DNA from: JADLDB01 sp040752975
Lineage (GTDB): Bacteria; Myxococcota; Myxococcia; Myxococcales; Myxococcaceae
Assembly: GCA_040752975.1 (NCBI GenBank)
Contig: JBFMHF010000007.1
Span: 1-64,000, forward strand
Length of the DNA stretch: 64,000 nucleotides
Reading direction: 5' to 3'
Positions 25,877 to 33,375 of this stretch are shown in pieces. A program made the translations under genes and the position numbers. Numbering within the stretch: the first letter of the stretch is position 1; each line of letters starts with the position of its first letter. The notes beneath the pieces are model-generated. The model did no database searches, was not told where the DNA came from, and saw only the letters and a program-made list of their open reading frames with translations.

Positions 25877-26344
25877 CTACTTCACCTCGGCCAGCGTGAA
25901 GTCCATGTTGGCGAAGATGACTTCGCCCTCACCGAAGAAGCGCAGCGGATTCTTCTCCCACGACGCCGCGCCCACCACCGCGCCCTTCTCGTCGTAACCG
26001 TACACGCAGACGTGGCCGCGCGAGTCCTGCTTGATGAAGTACTCCGCGAAGAAGGGGCCAGGCTTGTCCAGCACCGTCTCGCCGTAGCGCTTCGGCGTCG
26101 CTGGCACGGGCAGGCATGGCTCCTCCTGCGCGACGAACAGCACCTTCGCCGCCTTCACCGCGCCAGGCTTCCAGTCGCCGAAGAACTCCACCTCGGCGCG
26201 CTCCGAGTGGACGACGGGCTTCGGCGGCGGGGCAGGGGGCTCGGCCTTCATCGGGAGGGCCGTGGTGGGAGGCGCGGCGGGCTTGTCGGCGCAGCGTTCG
26301 CACCCAGTCAGGGCCAGCGTCAGCAGGAAGAGACGGACGTGCAT
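25877..26344 (-). CDS. Small lipoprotein of unknown function
   Basis: This encodes 155 residues. MHVRLFLLTLALTGCERCADKP has a typical signal and lipobox (ALTGC) followed by a CERC pair. A Pro/Ala-rich spacer (residues 24-45) leads to a single compact domain with VEFFGDWKPGAVKAAKVLF and a late GHVCVYGYDEKGAVVGAASW segment. It is not a family I recognise. It is transcribed divergently from the membrane-protein gene at 26431, with 86 nt between the starts, and runs tail-to-tail into the Gly-rich lipoprotein gene. Confidence 0.75.
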   Translation of the reverse strand: MHVRLFLLTLALTGCERCADKPAAPPTTALPMKAEPPAPPPKPVVHSERAEVEFFGDWKPGAVKAAKVLFVAQEEPCLPVPATPKRYGETVLDKPGPFFAEYFIKQDSRGHVCVYGYDEKGAVVGAASWEKNPLRFFGEGEVIFANMDFTLAEVK

Positions 26345-26430
26345 GCGCGGAGTCTTCGCACACTGGCGCAGCGCGCGCGTCGCTTCTTTGCTTCCGTCCC
26401 CCGCGCCGTCTTCCTAAAGAGGCGCCCTTC

Positions 26431-27114
26431 ATGTCCGTGGACTGGAAAGCCCTCTACGACGGCCCCTTCCACCATCCGGGGCTGGCCTTCGCCTTCTGCC
26501 TCGCGCTGCTCTTGCGGCTCTTGATGCGCTTTCCGCCGTCTCCGCTGCGGCGCGTGCTGTTGCTGTTGCTCGCCGACACCGCGGTCGACGCCTTCCTCAC
26601 CGGCGCGATTTCTCCCCTGTCCGGCCCCATCGCCCGCGTCTTCGCCATCGCCTTCGTCATCACCGGAGACTTCCGCTTCTGGGTGCTGGTGGAGCGCTAC
26701 CGCGCCCCCGCCGCGTCGTGGAAGGGCGCCTTCCTGCGCGCGCTGCCGCTGTCCTTCGTGGTGCCGGTGGCCACCGCCATCGCCATCCTCGGACGCCCCG
26801 ACGTCTTCTCGGGCGCGGACGGCTACCAGCTGAAGCCCATCTTCCTCGCGTACGAGTCCCTGTCGTGCGCCTTCCTCTCCGTGCTGCTGCTGACGCGGTA
26901 CGTCTCGCGCCGCGCGGACAGCGCCTTCGGCTGGTACCTCACCCGGCTGCTCCTCCTGTGGCTGGTGCAGTACGGGCTGTGGGTGCTGTGCGACGTGCTC
27001 ATCCTCTTCGGCCACGGCTGGGCGCTGGGCCTGCGCATCGTCCCCAACGTCCTCTATTACGGCGTCTTCCTCTACGCGGCGACGTACTTCGCGCCCGAGG
27101 AGGCGTGGCAGTGA
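26431..27114 (+). CDS. Seven-helix-like integral membrane protein
   Basis: This encodes 227 residues from the ATG at 26431, preceded by AAAGAGGCG. About seven hydrophobic segments are visible: HPGLAFAFCLALLLRLLM, VLLLLLADTAVDAFL, VFAIAFVITGDFRFWVLVE, LPLSFVVPVATAIAIL, LAYESLSCAFLSVLLL, LLLLWLVQYGLWVLCDVL and ALGLRIVPNVLYYGVFLY. No known transporter or enzyme signature was recognised. The downstream cytochrome-containing lipoprotein gene overlaps its stop codon by 4 nt, so the two proteins are co-translated and probably work together, perhaps in electron transfer at the inner membrane. Confidence 0.78.
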   Translation: MSVDWKALYDGPFHHPGLAFAFCLALLLRLLMRFPPSPLRRVLLLLLADTAVDAFLTGAISPLSGPIARVFAIAFVITGDFRFWVLVERYRAPAASWKGAFLRALPLSFVVPVATAIAILGRPDVFSGADGYQLKPIFLAYESLSCAFLSVLLLTRYVSRRADSAFGWYLTRLLLLWLVQYGLWVLCDVLILFGHGWALGLRIVPNVLYYGVFLYAATYFAPEEAWQ

Positions 27115-27932
27115 GGTGGCTGGGCCTCGTCGTCCTCCTCGCGGCCTGCCCGAAGCAGCTGCCTCCGTCCGCGGGCGACGACGCGGCGGTGTTGTCCTTC
27201 TCGAAGCACGGCGGGACGGTGACGACGCGCACGCTGGCCGAATTGAAGGCGCGCTTCCCCGTCGAGACCTGGACGGCGTTCGACCCCTATTACCAACGCC
27301 CGAAGACGTGGCGCGCGCTGCCGCTGGAGCCGGTGCTGAAGGACGTCTTTCCCGGGGAAGCGCTGGCGGACGTGGACTTCGTGCTGACCGCGTCCGACGG
27401 CTACACCGTGCCCATCTCCGGAGCGCGGTTGCTCGAGGGCGGCGCGTACCTCGCCTTCGCCGACGCCGACGGCGCGTGGCAGCCCATCGGCGCGAAGGGC
27501 GCCTGGCCCGGCCCGTGGTACCTGGTGTGGAAGGGAGACTCGCAGCAGGACCTCACCACCCACCCGCGGCCGTGGGCGCTGGCGCGCATCTCCATCGAGC
27601 GCTTCGAGGACGTCTTCCCGAAGGTGGTGCCTCCTTCGGGCGACGAGGCGGTGCAGCGCGGCTTTCAGCTGTTCCGCGGGCTGTGCCTCAAGTGCCACGC
27701 CCTCAACCGGCAGGGCGGCACCGTGGGCCCCGAGCTGAACGTGCCGAAGAACGTCACCGAGTACCGCGACGAGGCCTTCCTCCGCGCGTGGATCCGCAAC
27801 CCCTTCACCTACCGCGTGTCGGTGATGCCGCCGTCGCCGCAGCTGTCCGAAGGCGACCTCGACGCCCTGCTGGCGTACTTGCGGGCCATGGCCTCGGTGA
27901 AGGTCCCGGTGGAAGCGCCCGCCGGGCACTGA
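27111..27932 (+). CDS. Lipoprotein with molybdopterin-oxidoreductase-like domain and cytochrome c domain
   Basis: This encodes 273 residues from a GTG at 27111 overlapping the upstream stop. The signal and lipobox are VRWLGLVVLLAAC. Residues about 25-165 resemble the substrate domain of the sulfite-oxidase/molybdopterin-binding family: ALPLEPVLKDVFPGEALADV, DFVLTASDGYTVPISG and GGAYLAFADADGAWQPIG. The molybdenum-ligand Cys of active enzymes is not evident. The C-terminal part is a class I cytochrome c with heme motif C192-L-K-C195-H196 and a likely axial Met239 in SVMPPSP. It should be a membrane-anchored periplasmic electron carrier partnered with the co-translated membrane protein. Confidence 0.85.
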   Translation: MRWLGLVVLLAACPKQLPPSAGDDAAVLSFSKHGGTVTTRTLAELKARFPVETWTAFDPYYQRPKTWRALPLEPVLKDVFPGEALADVDFVLTASDGYTVPISGARLLEGGAYLAFADADGAWQPIGAKGAWPGPWYLVWKGDSQQDLTTHPRPWALARISIERFEDVFPKVVPPSGDEAVQRGFQLFRGLCLKCHALNRQGGTVGPELNVPKNVTEYRDEAFLRAWIRNPFTYRVSVMPPSPQLSEGDLDALLAYLRAMASVKVPVEAPAGH

Positions 27933-28004
27933 ATCGGGCTTCCTTTCCTCGCGGGACAGCGAGACTTGCTCCGCGCGGGCGACTCCCGGGGTTAAGTTGG
28001 CCGC

Positions 28005-29168
28005 GTGCACCCCACTGTCCTCGAGTTGGAGCGCCGCCTCCTCGCGCTGCCTGACGTGCTGGCGCGCGTGGCGAAGGCGCCGCTCCCTCAAGGAAACCCG
28101 CTGGGCGGGGGGAGCGTCCTCCTCACGGGCGTGGGCATGAGCGAGTGTGTCGCGCGCTTCGCCGAGGTGGTGCTCCGGCATGACGCGGGCCTGCGCGTCA
28201 GCTGCCTGCCCTTGTCGGCCTTCGTCTCCGAGGACGTGCAGCGCCAGGGCGACACGCTGGTGGTGCTGTCGCAGGGGCTCTCACCCAACGCGCGGCTGGC
28301 CCTCTCCCGCGCCTCGGAGTTCTCTCGCGCCGTCCTGGTGACGGCTCGGCCTCGGAGCGACGCGCACCTCACGGACTTCGTGAGGGGCGGCGGCGTGGTG
28401 TGGTCCCTCCCGCTCGACGAAGAGTCCGGCTTCCTCACGCGCGTTCAGGGCCCGCTGGCCACGGCGTTGGGCGTGCTGCGCCTCGGCTTTCAGGGCCGGG
28501 AGCCGTCGGAGGTGGAAGCGCTGCCAGCGAAGGTGGCCGACGCGGTGCAAGTCGGCTTCGCCCTCGCGCGCGACTGGCCGCTCGACGTGCGCCGGGCGCC
28601 GCTTCTGGCCACCGGCTCCTTCTCTCGATGTCTGGACCTGCTGGCCTGGACGTGGATGGAGACGTGGTGGGTCGAGCCTCCGCCGACGTGGGACGTGCTG
28701 CAGACGGCGCACGGGCCCTGGCAGCAGCTCTCGTCTCGCAGCGAGACGCTCCTCGCCCTCCGGCGTCCCGACGACGTGCCGGAGCTGTGGCCGCGCCTCC
28801 AGAAGATGCTGACCGAGAGGCATCGGTTGGTGGACCTGCCGGCCACGTTGCCCGCCCCCTGGGCCTGGTTCGAGCATGCCGCGATGGTGATGGGCCTGCT
28901 GGTGGGTGTCCTCAAGCGCGCGCCGGTCGACCTCGCCGCCTGGCCCGGCCGCGATGGAGATCGCCCGCTCTACGAGCTGGGCGCCGTCACCGCCACGCCG
29001 TTCCCAGACAGTCTGTGTCACCGGTGCGCCCACCTCCGCCGCGTGGAAGGAGCGCGCTCGTCGTTCCTTCAGTGTGGCGAAGGGCGGCCGCCGAAGTACC
29101 CGGCCCAGCCGGTGCGCGCCTGTCCGTACTTCGAGGCGGCGCAGCCTGGGCGTCCGCCTACTGCTTGA
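28005..29168 (+). CDS. SIS-like sugar-isomerase-domain protein with C-terminal Cys cluster
   Basis: This encodes 387 residues from a GTG at 28005. Residues about 30-130 look like a SIS (phosphosugar-binding) Rossmann-type domain: VLLTGVGMSECVARFAEVVL, then TLVVLSQGLSPNARLAL, where SIS proteins have an S-x-S-G-x-T loop, and AVLVTARPRSDAHL. Residues about 180-330 look like a second half of the same kind (APLLATGSFSRCLDLLAWTW). The C-terminal 50 residues hold four Cys (LCHRCAHLRRV, FLQCGEG, ACPYFE), probably a zinc site. I do not know a characterised protein with this fusion. It is cytoplasmic. The 3' end overlaps the convergent PEGA lipoprotein gene by 11 nt. Confidence 0.65.
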   Translation: MHPTVLELERRLLALPDVLARVAKAPLPQGNPLGGGSVLLTGVGMSECVARFAEVVLRHDAGLRVSCLPLSAFVSEDVQRQGDTLVVLSQGLSPNARLALSRASEFSRAVLVTARPRSDAHLTDFVRGGGVVWSLPLDEESGFLTRVQGPLATALGVLRLGFQGREPSEVEALPAKVADAVQVGFALARDWPLDVRRAPLLATGSFSRCLDLLAWTWMETWWVEPPPTWDVLQTAHGPWQQLSSRSETLLALRRPDDVPELWPRLQKMLTERHRLVDLPATLPAPWAWFEHAAMVMGLLVGVLKRAPVDLAAWPGRDGDRPLYELGAVTATPFPDSLCHRCAHLRRVEGARSSFLQCGEGRPPKYPAQPVRACPYFEAAQPGRPPTA

Positions 29169-29544
29169 CGAGGGACACCTGGAGCGGCTCCGGCTTCTCG
29201 GTGACGGTCACTTCCGCCCGCCACGACGTGTAGCCCGCGCGCTTGAGCGCCACCTGGTAGATGCCCGGCTTGAGCGCCAGCTTCCCGTTCTCTGTCTGCA
29301 GCTGCGATACAGGCCCGTAGCTGGTGCCGTCGATGAGCAACTCGGCGTCGTTGGGTTCCACCGTCAGCACGAGGCCAGGCCCAGTGGGAGCGGCAGTCGG
29401 AGGAGCCTTGTCGGGCACGCTGATCTCCGCCACGCCAGCGTCTGCCTCGCCCAGCTCGGAGGTGGGTACCTGCTTCGGGCATCCCCACAACAGGAGCCCC
29501 AGCCCCAATCCAAAAAACCAGCTGCCCCAAAGCCGATTTCGCAC
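29158..29544 (-). CDS. PEGA-domain lipoprotein
   Basis: This encodes 128 residues. The signal peptide MRNRLWGSWFFGLGLGLLLWGC ends in a lipobox-like LLWGC. After an acidic/Pro-rich spacer, a single PEGA domain occupies residues about 58-125: LVLTVEPNDAELLIDGTSYG, LALKPGIYQVALKRAGYTSW and EVTVTEKPEPLQVSLV. PEGA domains are small beta-modules of exported bacterial proteins. Its start is only 15 nt from the start of the divergent PilZ protein gene, so the two share a promoter region. The 3' end overlaps the SIS-like gene by 11 nt. Confidence 0.85.
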   Translation of the reverse strand: MRNRLWGSWFFGLGLGLLLWGCPKQVPTSELGEADAGVAEISVPDKAPPTAAPTGPGLVLTVEPNDAELLIDGTSYGPVSQLQTENGKLALKPGIYQVALKRAGYTSWRAEVTVTEKPEPLQVSLVKQ

Positions 29545-29559
29545 GGCAGGTCAGATAAC

Positions 29560-32073
29560 ATGAAGGCGCCCATGACGGCACCCGAACAGCGCGTGCTGCG
29601 AATGAAGCTGGCCTGCAAGGACCAGATCCAGTTCGCCCTCGAGTTCGCGCCCAAGATGAAGTCCAAGGTCTTCGTCCCCATCGAAGATCCACCGCCGGTC
29701 GGGAGCCAGGTGACGCTGCACATCCGCTTCGCGGACGGCGTGGTGCACGTGAAGGGTACGGCCGAGGTGCTCAAGGTGGTGACGAGTCCGAGCCCCGGCG
29801 TGCACGCGCGCTACATCTCGCTGGACCCGGACTCCTTCCAGTTCCCGCTGTCCAAGCCCACGCTGCAGATGCACCGCAGCTCGGTGGAAGAGCAGACCAC
29901 CACCGGCGAGGTCTTCGTCCCGCCGACGAGCGCCACCGGCGAATTCAAGGCCCTCACGCCGGAGCAACTGGCCGCGGCCTCACCCGCCGCGCCCGTGCCC
30001 CTTCCGGGTGTGTCGCAGGGCGCGCCTTCCGCGCTGGAAGCGCTTGCGCTGCCTCCGTCGGCCGGAGTTCCACTGCCAGCCCCGAAGTCCTCCGCGCCGC
30101 CTGCGCCATCGGCGGGCGCCGTGCCGCTGCCTGGTGCGACCGGGACTGCCATGCCCCTGCCGGGCGCGTCCTCGCCGGGAGGAGGCGTGCCGCTGCCGTC
30201 CGCGTCGCCGGGCGGAGTGCCGCTACCGGGTGCGTCCGCGTCGCCGGGCGGAGTGCCGCTGCCGGGTGCATCCGCGTCGTCGGGAGGAGTGCCGCTGCCG
30301 GGAGCGTCCGCGTCGCCGGGAGGAGTGCCGCTGCCGGGAGCGTCCGCGTCGCCAGGAGGTGGAGTTCCGCTACCGGGCCCCTCAGCGAGTGGCGGGGCGT
30401 CACCGGCCTCGCGTCCAGGGTCCATCGACCTTGCCACCCAGCCCGGCGGTTCCGCCGCGTCGCCGGAGGAGTCCACCAGGCCCGCCGCCGCCCGCCCGGT
30501 CGCGCCGCTCGACGAAGTGACGAAGCCGGGAGTCGCGAGGCCGGTGTCGCCGTGGGCCGACGAGCCCACGCGCCCCGGAGTGCCGCTCCCGGCGCCGCCC
30601 CGGCCGTCTGCACCTCCCTCCCCTTCCGCGGTGCCGCGCCCGCCGGCGCCGCCTGCGCCGCCTGCGCCGAAGTCGGGGGCCCCGCTTTCCACGAGCGAGG
30701 CCACGAAGCCCGCTGCGCCGAAGCCCTCGGCGCCGCCTCCACCCGTCGCGGACGTGGCGAAGCCGGGACTGGCGAAGCCGTCCGCGCCCACCGCCGGCGA
30801 GACGCACAAGCTCCCAGCGCCGCTGCCGAAGCCCTCCGCCCCGCCCCCCGCGGCCGAGGTGACGAAGCCGGCGGCTCCCCGGCCCTCGGCTCCTTCTCCG
30901 TTTTCCGCCAGCGACGCGACGAAGCCAGGCGTGACGCCGCTGGCCGCGAAGACAGAAGGCCGCGCCGCGAGTGACGTGACGAAGCCTGGCGCCGTGGCGC
31001 CGTCCGCGAAGCCGGAAGGCCACGCCGCGAGTGACGCGACGAAACCCGGCGTGACGCCGCTGGCCGCGAAGACGGAAGGCCACGCCGCGAGCGACGTGAA
31101 GAAGCCTGGCGCCGGGGCGCCGTCCGCGAAGCCGGAAGGCCACGTCGCGAGTGATGCGACGAAGCCCGGGGTGACGCCGTTCTCCGCGAAGTCCGATGCA
31201 GCCACCGGGAAGTCTGACGGGCACTCCGCCGCTGCGCACACGGCGGCGCCTCACGCTGCGACGAAGCCCCTTCCTCCTCCGGCTGCATCGCCCGCGCGTC
31301 CCGACAAGCCTTCGGATGCGCCCAGCGGGGCAGCGAAGCCCGACTCCGTGCGTCCGGCCGCGGCGTCTCCACCGGCCCGTGTGGCGTCGGTGCTGGACCC
31401 GCCGCCGGCCGGCGCTCCATCGTCGACGGGCACCCGGCCCGCCCTCGTGGTGGGGTTCCCTGCGTCGGGGAAGACGGGCACGACCCGCGCGAAGGACGTC
31501 ACCGCTCCGCTCGACTCCTCCCCGGCGCCGGAAGAGTCCCCCGCTCCGCCCCGCGCCGCTGAGCCGACGCGCATCGAGCGCCCGCCCACGAAGCCCTCGC
31601 GTTCAGCCGAGGACGAAGACGCCTTCGCCGCGCAGACTCGTCCGCGTTGGCCCCTGGCGGTCGCGGCCGGCCTCATCCTGTTGCTCGGTGGTGGAGGCGC
31701 CTTGCTCTTCCTGCGTCCGGCTGCGACGACGAATGGACCGGCACCGACGGATCCAGCCCTGCTCGAGCTGCTCAAGAAGGCCGACGCGCGCATGGCCGCC
31801 CGCGTCTACGCGGCCCCGGGAGGCGACTCGGCGCTCGACCATGTGCGCGTGGCGGTGCGTGCGGCGCCACAGGACGCGGAGGTGCAGAAGCGCCAGAAGG
31901 CCCTCGCGGACGTCTTCGAGGCCGAAGCGAAGAAGGCCGAGGAGGCCGGCAACTTCGCCGACGCCGCGGTGCACCTGACGGCCCTTTCCCTCGTGGACCC
32001 CGCGCGGCCCGACGTGATGGCGCGGCTCGCGAAGGCAGAGGCGCGCGTCGTCAACCAGCAGAAGGCGCCCTGA
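29560..32073 (+). CDS. PilZ-domain protein with long Pro/Ala/Ser-rich repeat region and C-terminal membrane helix
   Basis: This encodes 837 residues from the ATG at 29560 (a second ATG at 29572 is possible). Residues about 5-110 are a PilZ-like domain: RVLRMKLACKDQIQFALEFA, VTLHIRFADGVVHVKGTAEV and GVHARYISLD. PilZ domains often bind c-di-GMP, but the RxxxR motif here is not obvious. A low-complexity region of about 550 residues follows with two sets of coding repeats: GVPLPGASAS units (about 30190-30380) and 20-residue units beginning D[AV]TKPG (about 30913-31210). Residues about 690-725 form a membrane helix (PLAVAAGLILLLGGGGALLFL). The last 100 residues are helical and TPR-like. The N-terminus is probably cytoplasmic with a periplasmic C-terminal tail. 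Confidence 0.8.
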   Translation: MKAPMTAPEQRVLRMKLACKDQIQFALEFAPKMKSKVFVPIEDPPPVGSQVTLHIRFADGVVHVKGTAEVLKVVTSPSPGVHARYISLDPDSFQFPLSKPTLQMHRSSVEEQTTTGEVFVPPTSATGEFKALTPEQLAAASPAAPVPLPGVSQGAPSALEALALPPSAGVPLPAPKSSAPPAPSAGAVPLPGATGTAMPLPGASSPGGGVPLPSASPGGVPLPGASASPGGVPLPGASASSGGVPLPGASASPGGVPLPGASASPGGGVPLPGPSASGGASPASRPGSIDLATQPGGSAASPEESTRPAAARPVAPLDEVTKPGVARPVSPWADEPTRPGVPLPAPPRPSAPPSPSAVPRPPAPPAPPAPKSGAPLSTSEATKPAAPKPSAPPPPVADVAKPGLAKPSAPTAGETHKLPAPLPKPSAPPPAAEVTKPAAPRPSAPSPFSASDATKPGVTPLAAKTEGRAASDVTKPGAVAPSAKPEGHAASDATKPGVTPLAAKTEGHAASDVKKPGAGAPSAKPEGHVASDATKPGVTPFSAKSDAATGKSDGHSAAAHTAAPHAATKPLPPPAASPARPDKPSDAPSGAAKPDSVRPAAASPPARVASVLDPPPAGAPSSTGTRPALVVGFPASGKTGTTRAKDVTAPLDSSPAPEESPAPPRAAEPTRIERPPTKPSRSAEDEDAFAAQTRPRWPLAVAAGLILLLGGGGALLFLRPAATTNGPAPTDPALLELLKKADARMAARVYAAPGGDSALDHVRVAVRAAPQDAEVQKRQKALADVFEAEAKKAEEAGNFADAAVHLTALSLVDPARPDVMARLAKAEARVVNQQKAP
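30190..30385 (+). repeat. Coding minisatellite: GVPLPGASAS units in the PilZ protein
   Basis: About six consecutive 30-39 nt units encode variants of GVPLPGASASPG. Their third-base differences are few, indicating recent expansion. They form a Pro/Gly/Ser linker and should vary in copy number between strains. Confidence 0.8.
30913..31212 (+). repeat. Coding 60-nt repeats (D[AV]TKPG units) in the PilZ protein
   Basis: Five 20-residue units alternate between two types, DATKPGVTPLAAKTEG and DVTKPGAVAPSAKPEG, each followed by HAAS-like ends. The pattern is a 120-nt higher-order repeat, so duplication acted on pairs of units. They extend the flexible linker. Confidence 0.8.
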
Positions 32074-32076
32074 CGA

Positions 32077-33375
32077 CTACTGCCACTTGATGGCGTTGGG
32101 GGCCTGCACCTTGGGCTTGGGCATCAGCTTCACCGTCAGCTTCCGCGGCTCGAGGAAGATGGGCGTCATCCCCGGCCGCACGTACACGCCCCAGGTGTAC
32201 TCGCCCGCGGTCAGCTTGCTGACGTCCACGCGCTGCTCCGCCGTCGTCTCCGTCACCACCGGGGCGCGCAGGGGGTCACCCGACTTCGAAATCGACAGGC
32301 GGTACGACGCGGCGCCGGCCGCCGCCTGCCACTGGAAGGTGATGGTGGGCGGCTTCTGCGCGTAGCCCACCGTCTCGTTGTTCTCCGGCGTCAGGAGGAG
32401 CTCCCGCGGCGCCTCGGCCTCGAAGTAGATGCGCCGCGCGAAGCCGTACTCGCTCAGCATGCCGCTGGGGCTCTTCGTCGCGACGCGCCACACCACCAGG
32501 CCCCGCCCGTCGGGCTTCACCTCGTAGCTCGTCCCCTTCACGTCCTCCGTCTTCACGTCGACGCTGAAGTTCAAGTCCCTCGCCACCTGCACCCGGTAGC
32601 CCGCGGCCTTCGGCACCGCCTTCCAGGTGAGGAAGAGGGGCGTGCGCAGCGGGTACACCGCGCGGGCGTCGATGCCAGGGGCGAGGCTGACCGGAAAGTC
32701 CGGCACCTCCTCGGGCGCGCTCAGCGACTCGGTGGCCACGGTGGCGGTGCCGGCGGACAGCGCGACACTCTGGCCTTCCTGCTCGACGGTGGCGCTGCCC
32801 TCGGTGACGGCGATTTCAGTGCCGCGCTCGGTGGCGCTGACCCGGAAGCCCACCTTCGCCTGGCCGGCCTGGGGCACCAGCCGCTGCGTCTTGCCTCCCG
32901 CGCGCAGGAGGACCGGCGCAGGAGGCGTCTGCGTCTCTTCGTCGCCCGCCACGCCGCGCACCGAGCCCTGGCTGACGGCCACCGCCGGCGCCGGCGCTTC
33001 ACCCTTCGGCTGCTCGCCGGGCAGCTCCACCACCACCAGCGCGCGCTCATCCACCTCCAGCTTCGCGCCCGTGGTGAAGACGAGCCGCGCACCGCCGCCC
33101 GGCCCCGTGCGCACCCAGTCGCCCACCCGCACCGTGGCGTCCTTCTCCAGCTTCTCCCAGTAGGGCGCGTGGGCTCGCCGCAATTCCGCCGGCTCCGTCA
33201 CCTCGCGGTACACGCCCACCGCGTCATTCAGCTTGAGCGGCTCGAGCGGCAACAGGCGCACGGTGGACGGCGCCTCCACCTGCGAGGAGCAGGCGAAGCA
33301 GGCCAGCGCGCAGACGATGAAAGCGCCTCGTGCCCCCACGCGCCGCATCATCCCTCTGTGTGGGCGCCGCGTCAT
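32077..33375 (-). CDS. FecR-domain lipoprotein
   Basis: This encodes 432 residues. The N-terminus MTRRPHRGMMRRVGARGAFI leads to CALACFACSS, a signal with lipobox. A FecR-type domain lies at about residues 70-210, with DATVRVGDWVRTGPGGGARL, VFTTGAKLEVDERALVVVE and GTEIAVTEGSATVEQEGQSV. The rest contains two fibronectin/Ig-like modules (LFLTWKAVPKAAGYRVQVAR and TITFQWQAAAGAASYRLSIS). Such FecR proteins in myxobacteria and spirochaetes are envelope lipoproteins and not the iron regulator itself. The start codon shares one base with the stop of the 1995-residue surface protein (TGATG), so translation is coupled. It is the last gene of the surface operon and ends 3 nt from the convergent PilZ gene. 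Confidence 0.85.
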   Translation of the reverse strand: MTRRPHRGMMRRVGARGAFIVCALACFACSSQVEAPSTVRLLPLEPLKLNDAVGVYREVTEPAELRRAHAPYWEKLEKDATVRVGDWVRTGPGGGARLVFTTGAKLEVDERALVVVELPGEQPKGEAPAPAVAVSQGSVRGVAGDEETQTPPAPVLLRAGGKTQRLVPQAGQAKVGFRVSATERGTEIAVTEGSATVEQEGQSVALSAGTATVATESLSAPEEVPDFPVSLAPGIDARAVYPLRTPLFLTWKAVPKAAGYRVQVARDLNFSVDVKTEDVKGTSYEVKPDGRGLVVWRVATKSPSGMLSEYGFARRIYFEAEAPRELLLTPENNETVGYAQKPPTITFQWQAAAGAASYRLSISKSGDPLRAPVVTETTAEQRVDVSKLTAGEYTWGVYVRPGMTPIFLEPRKLTVKLMPKPKVQAPNAIKWQ

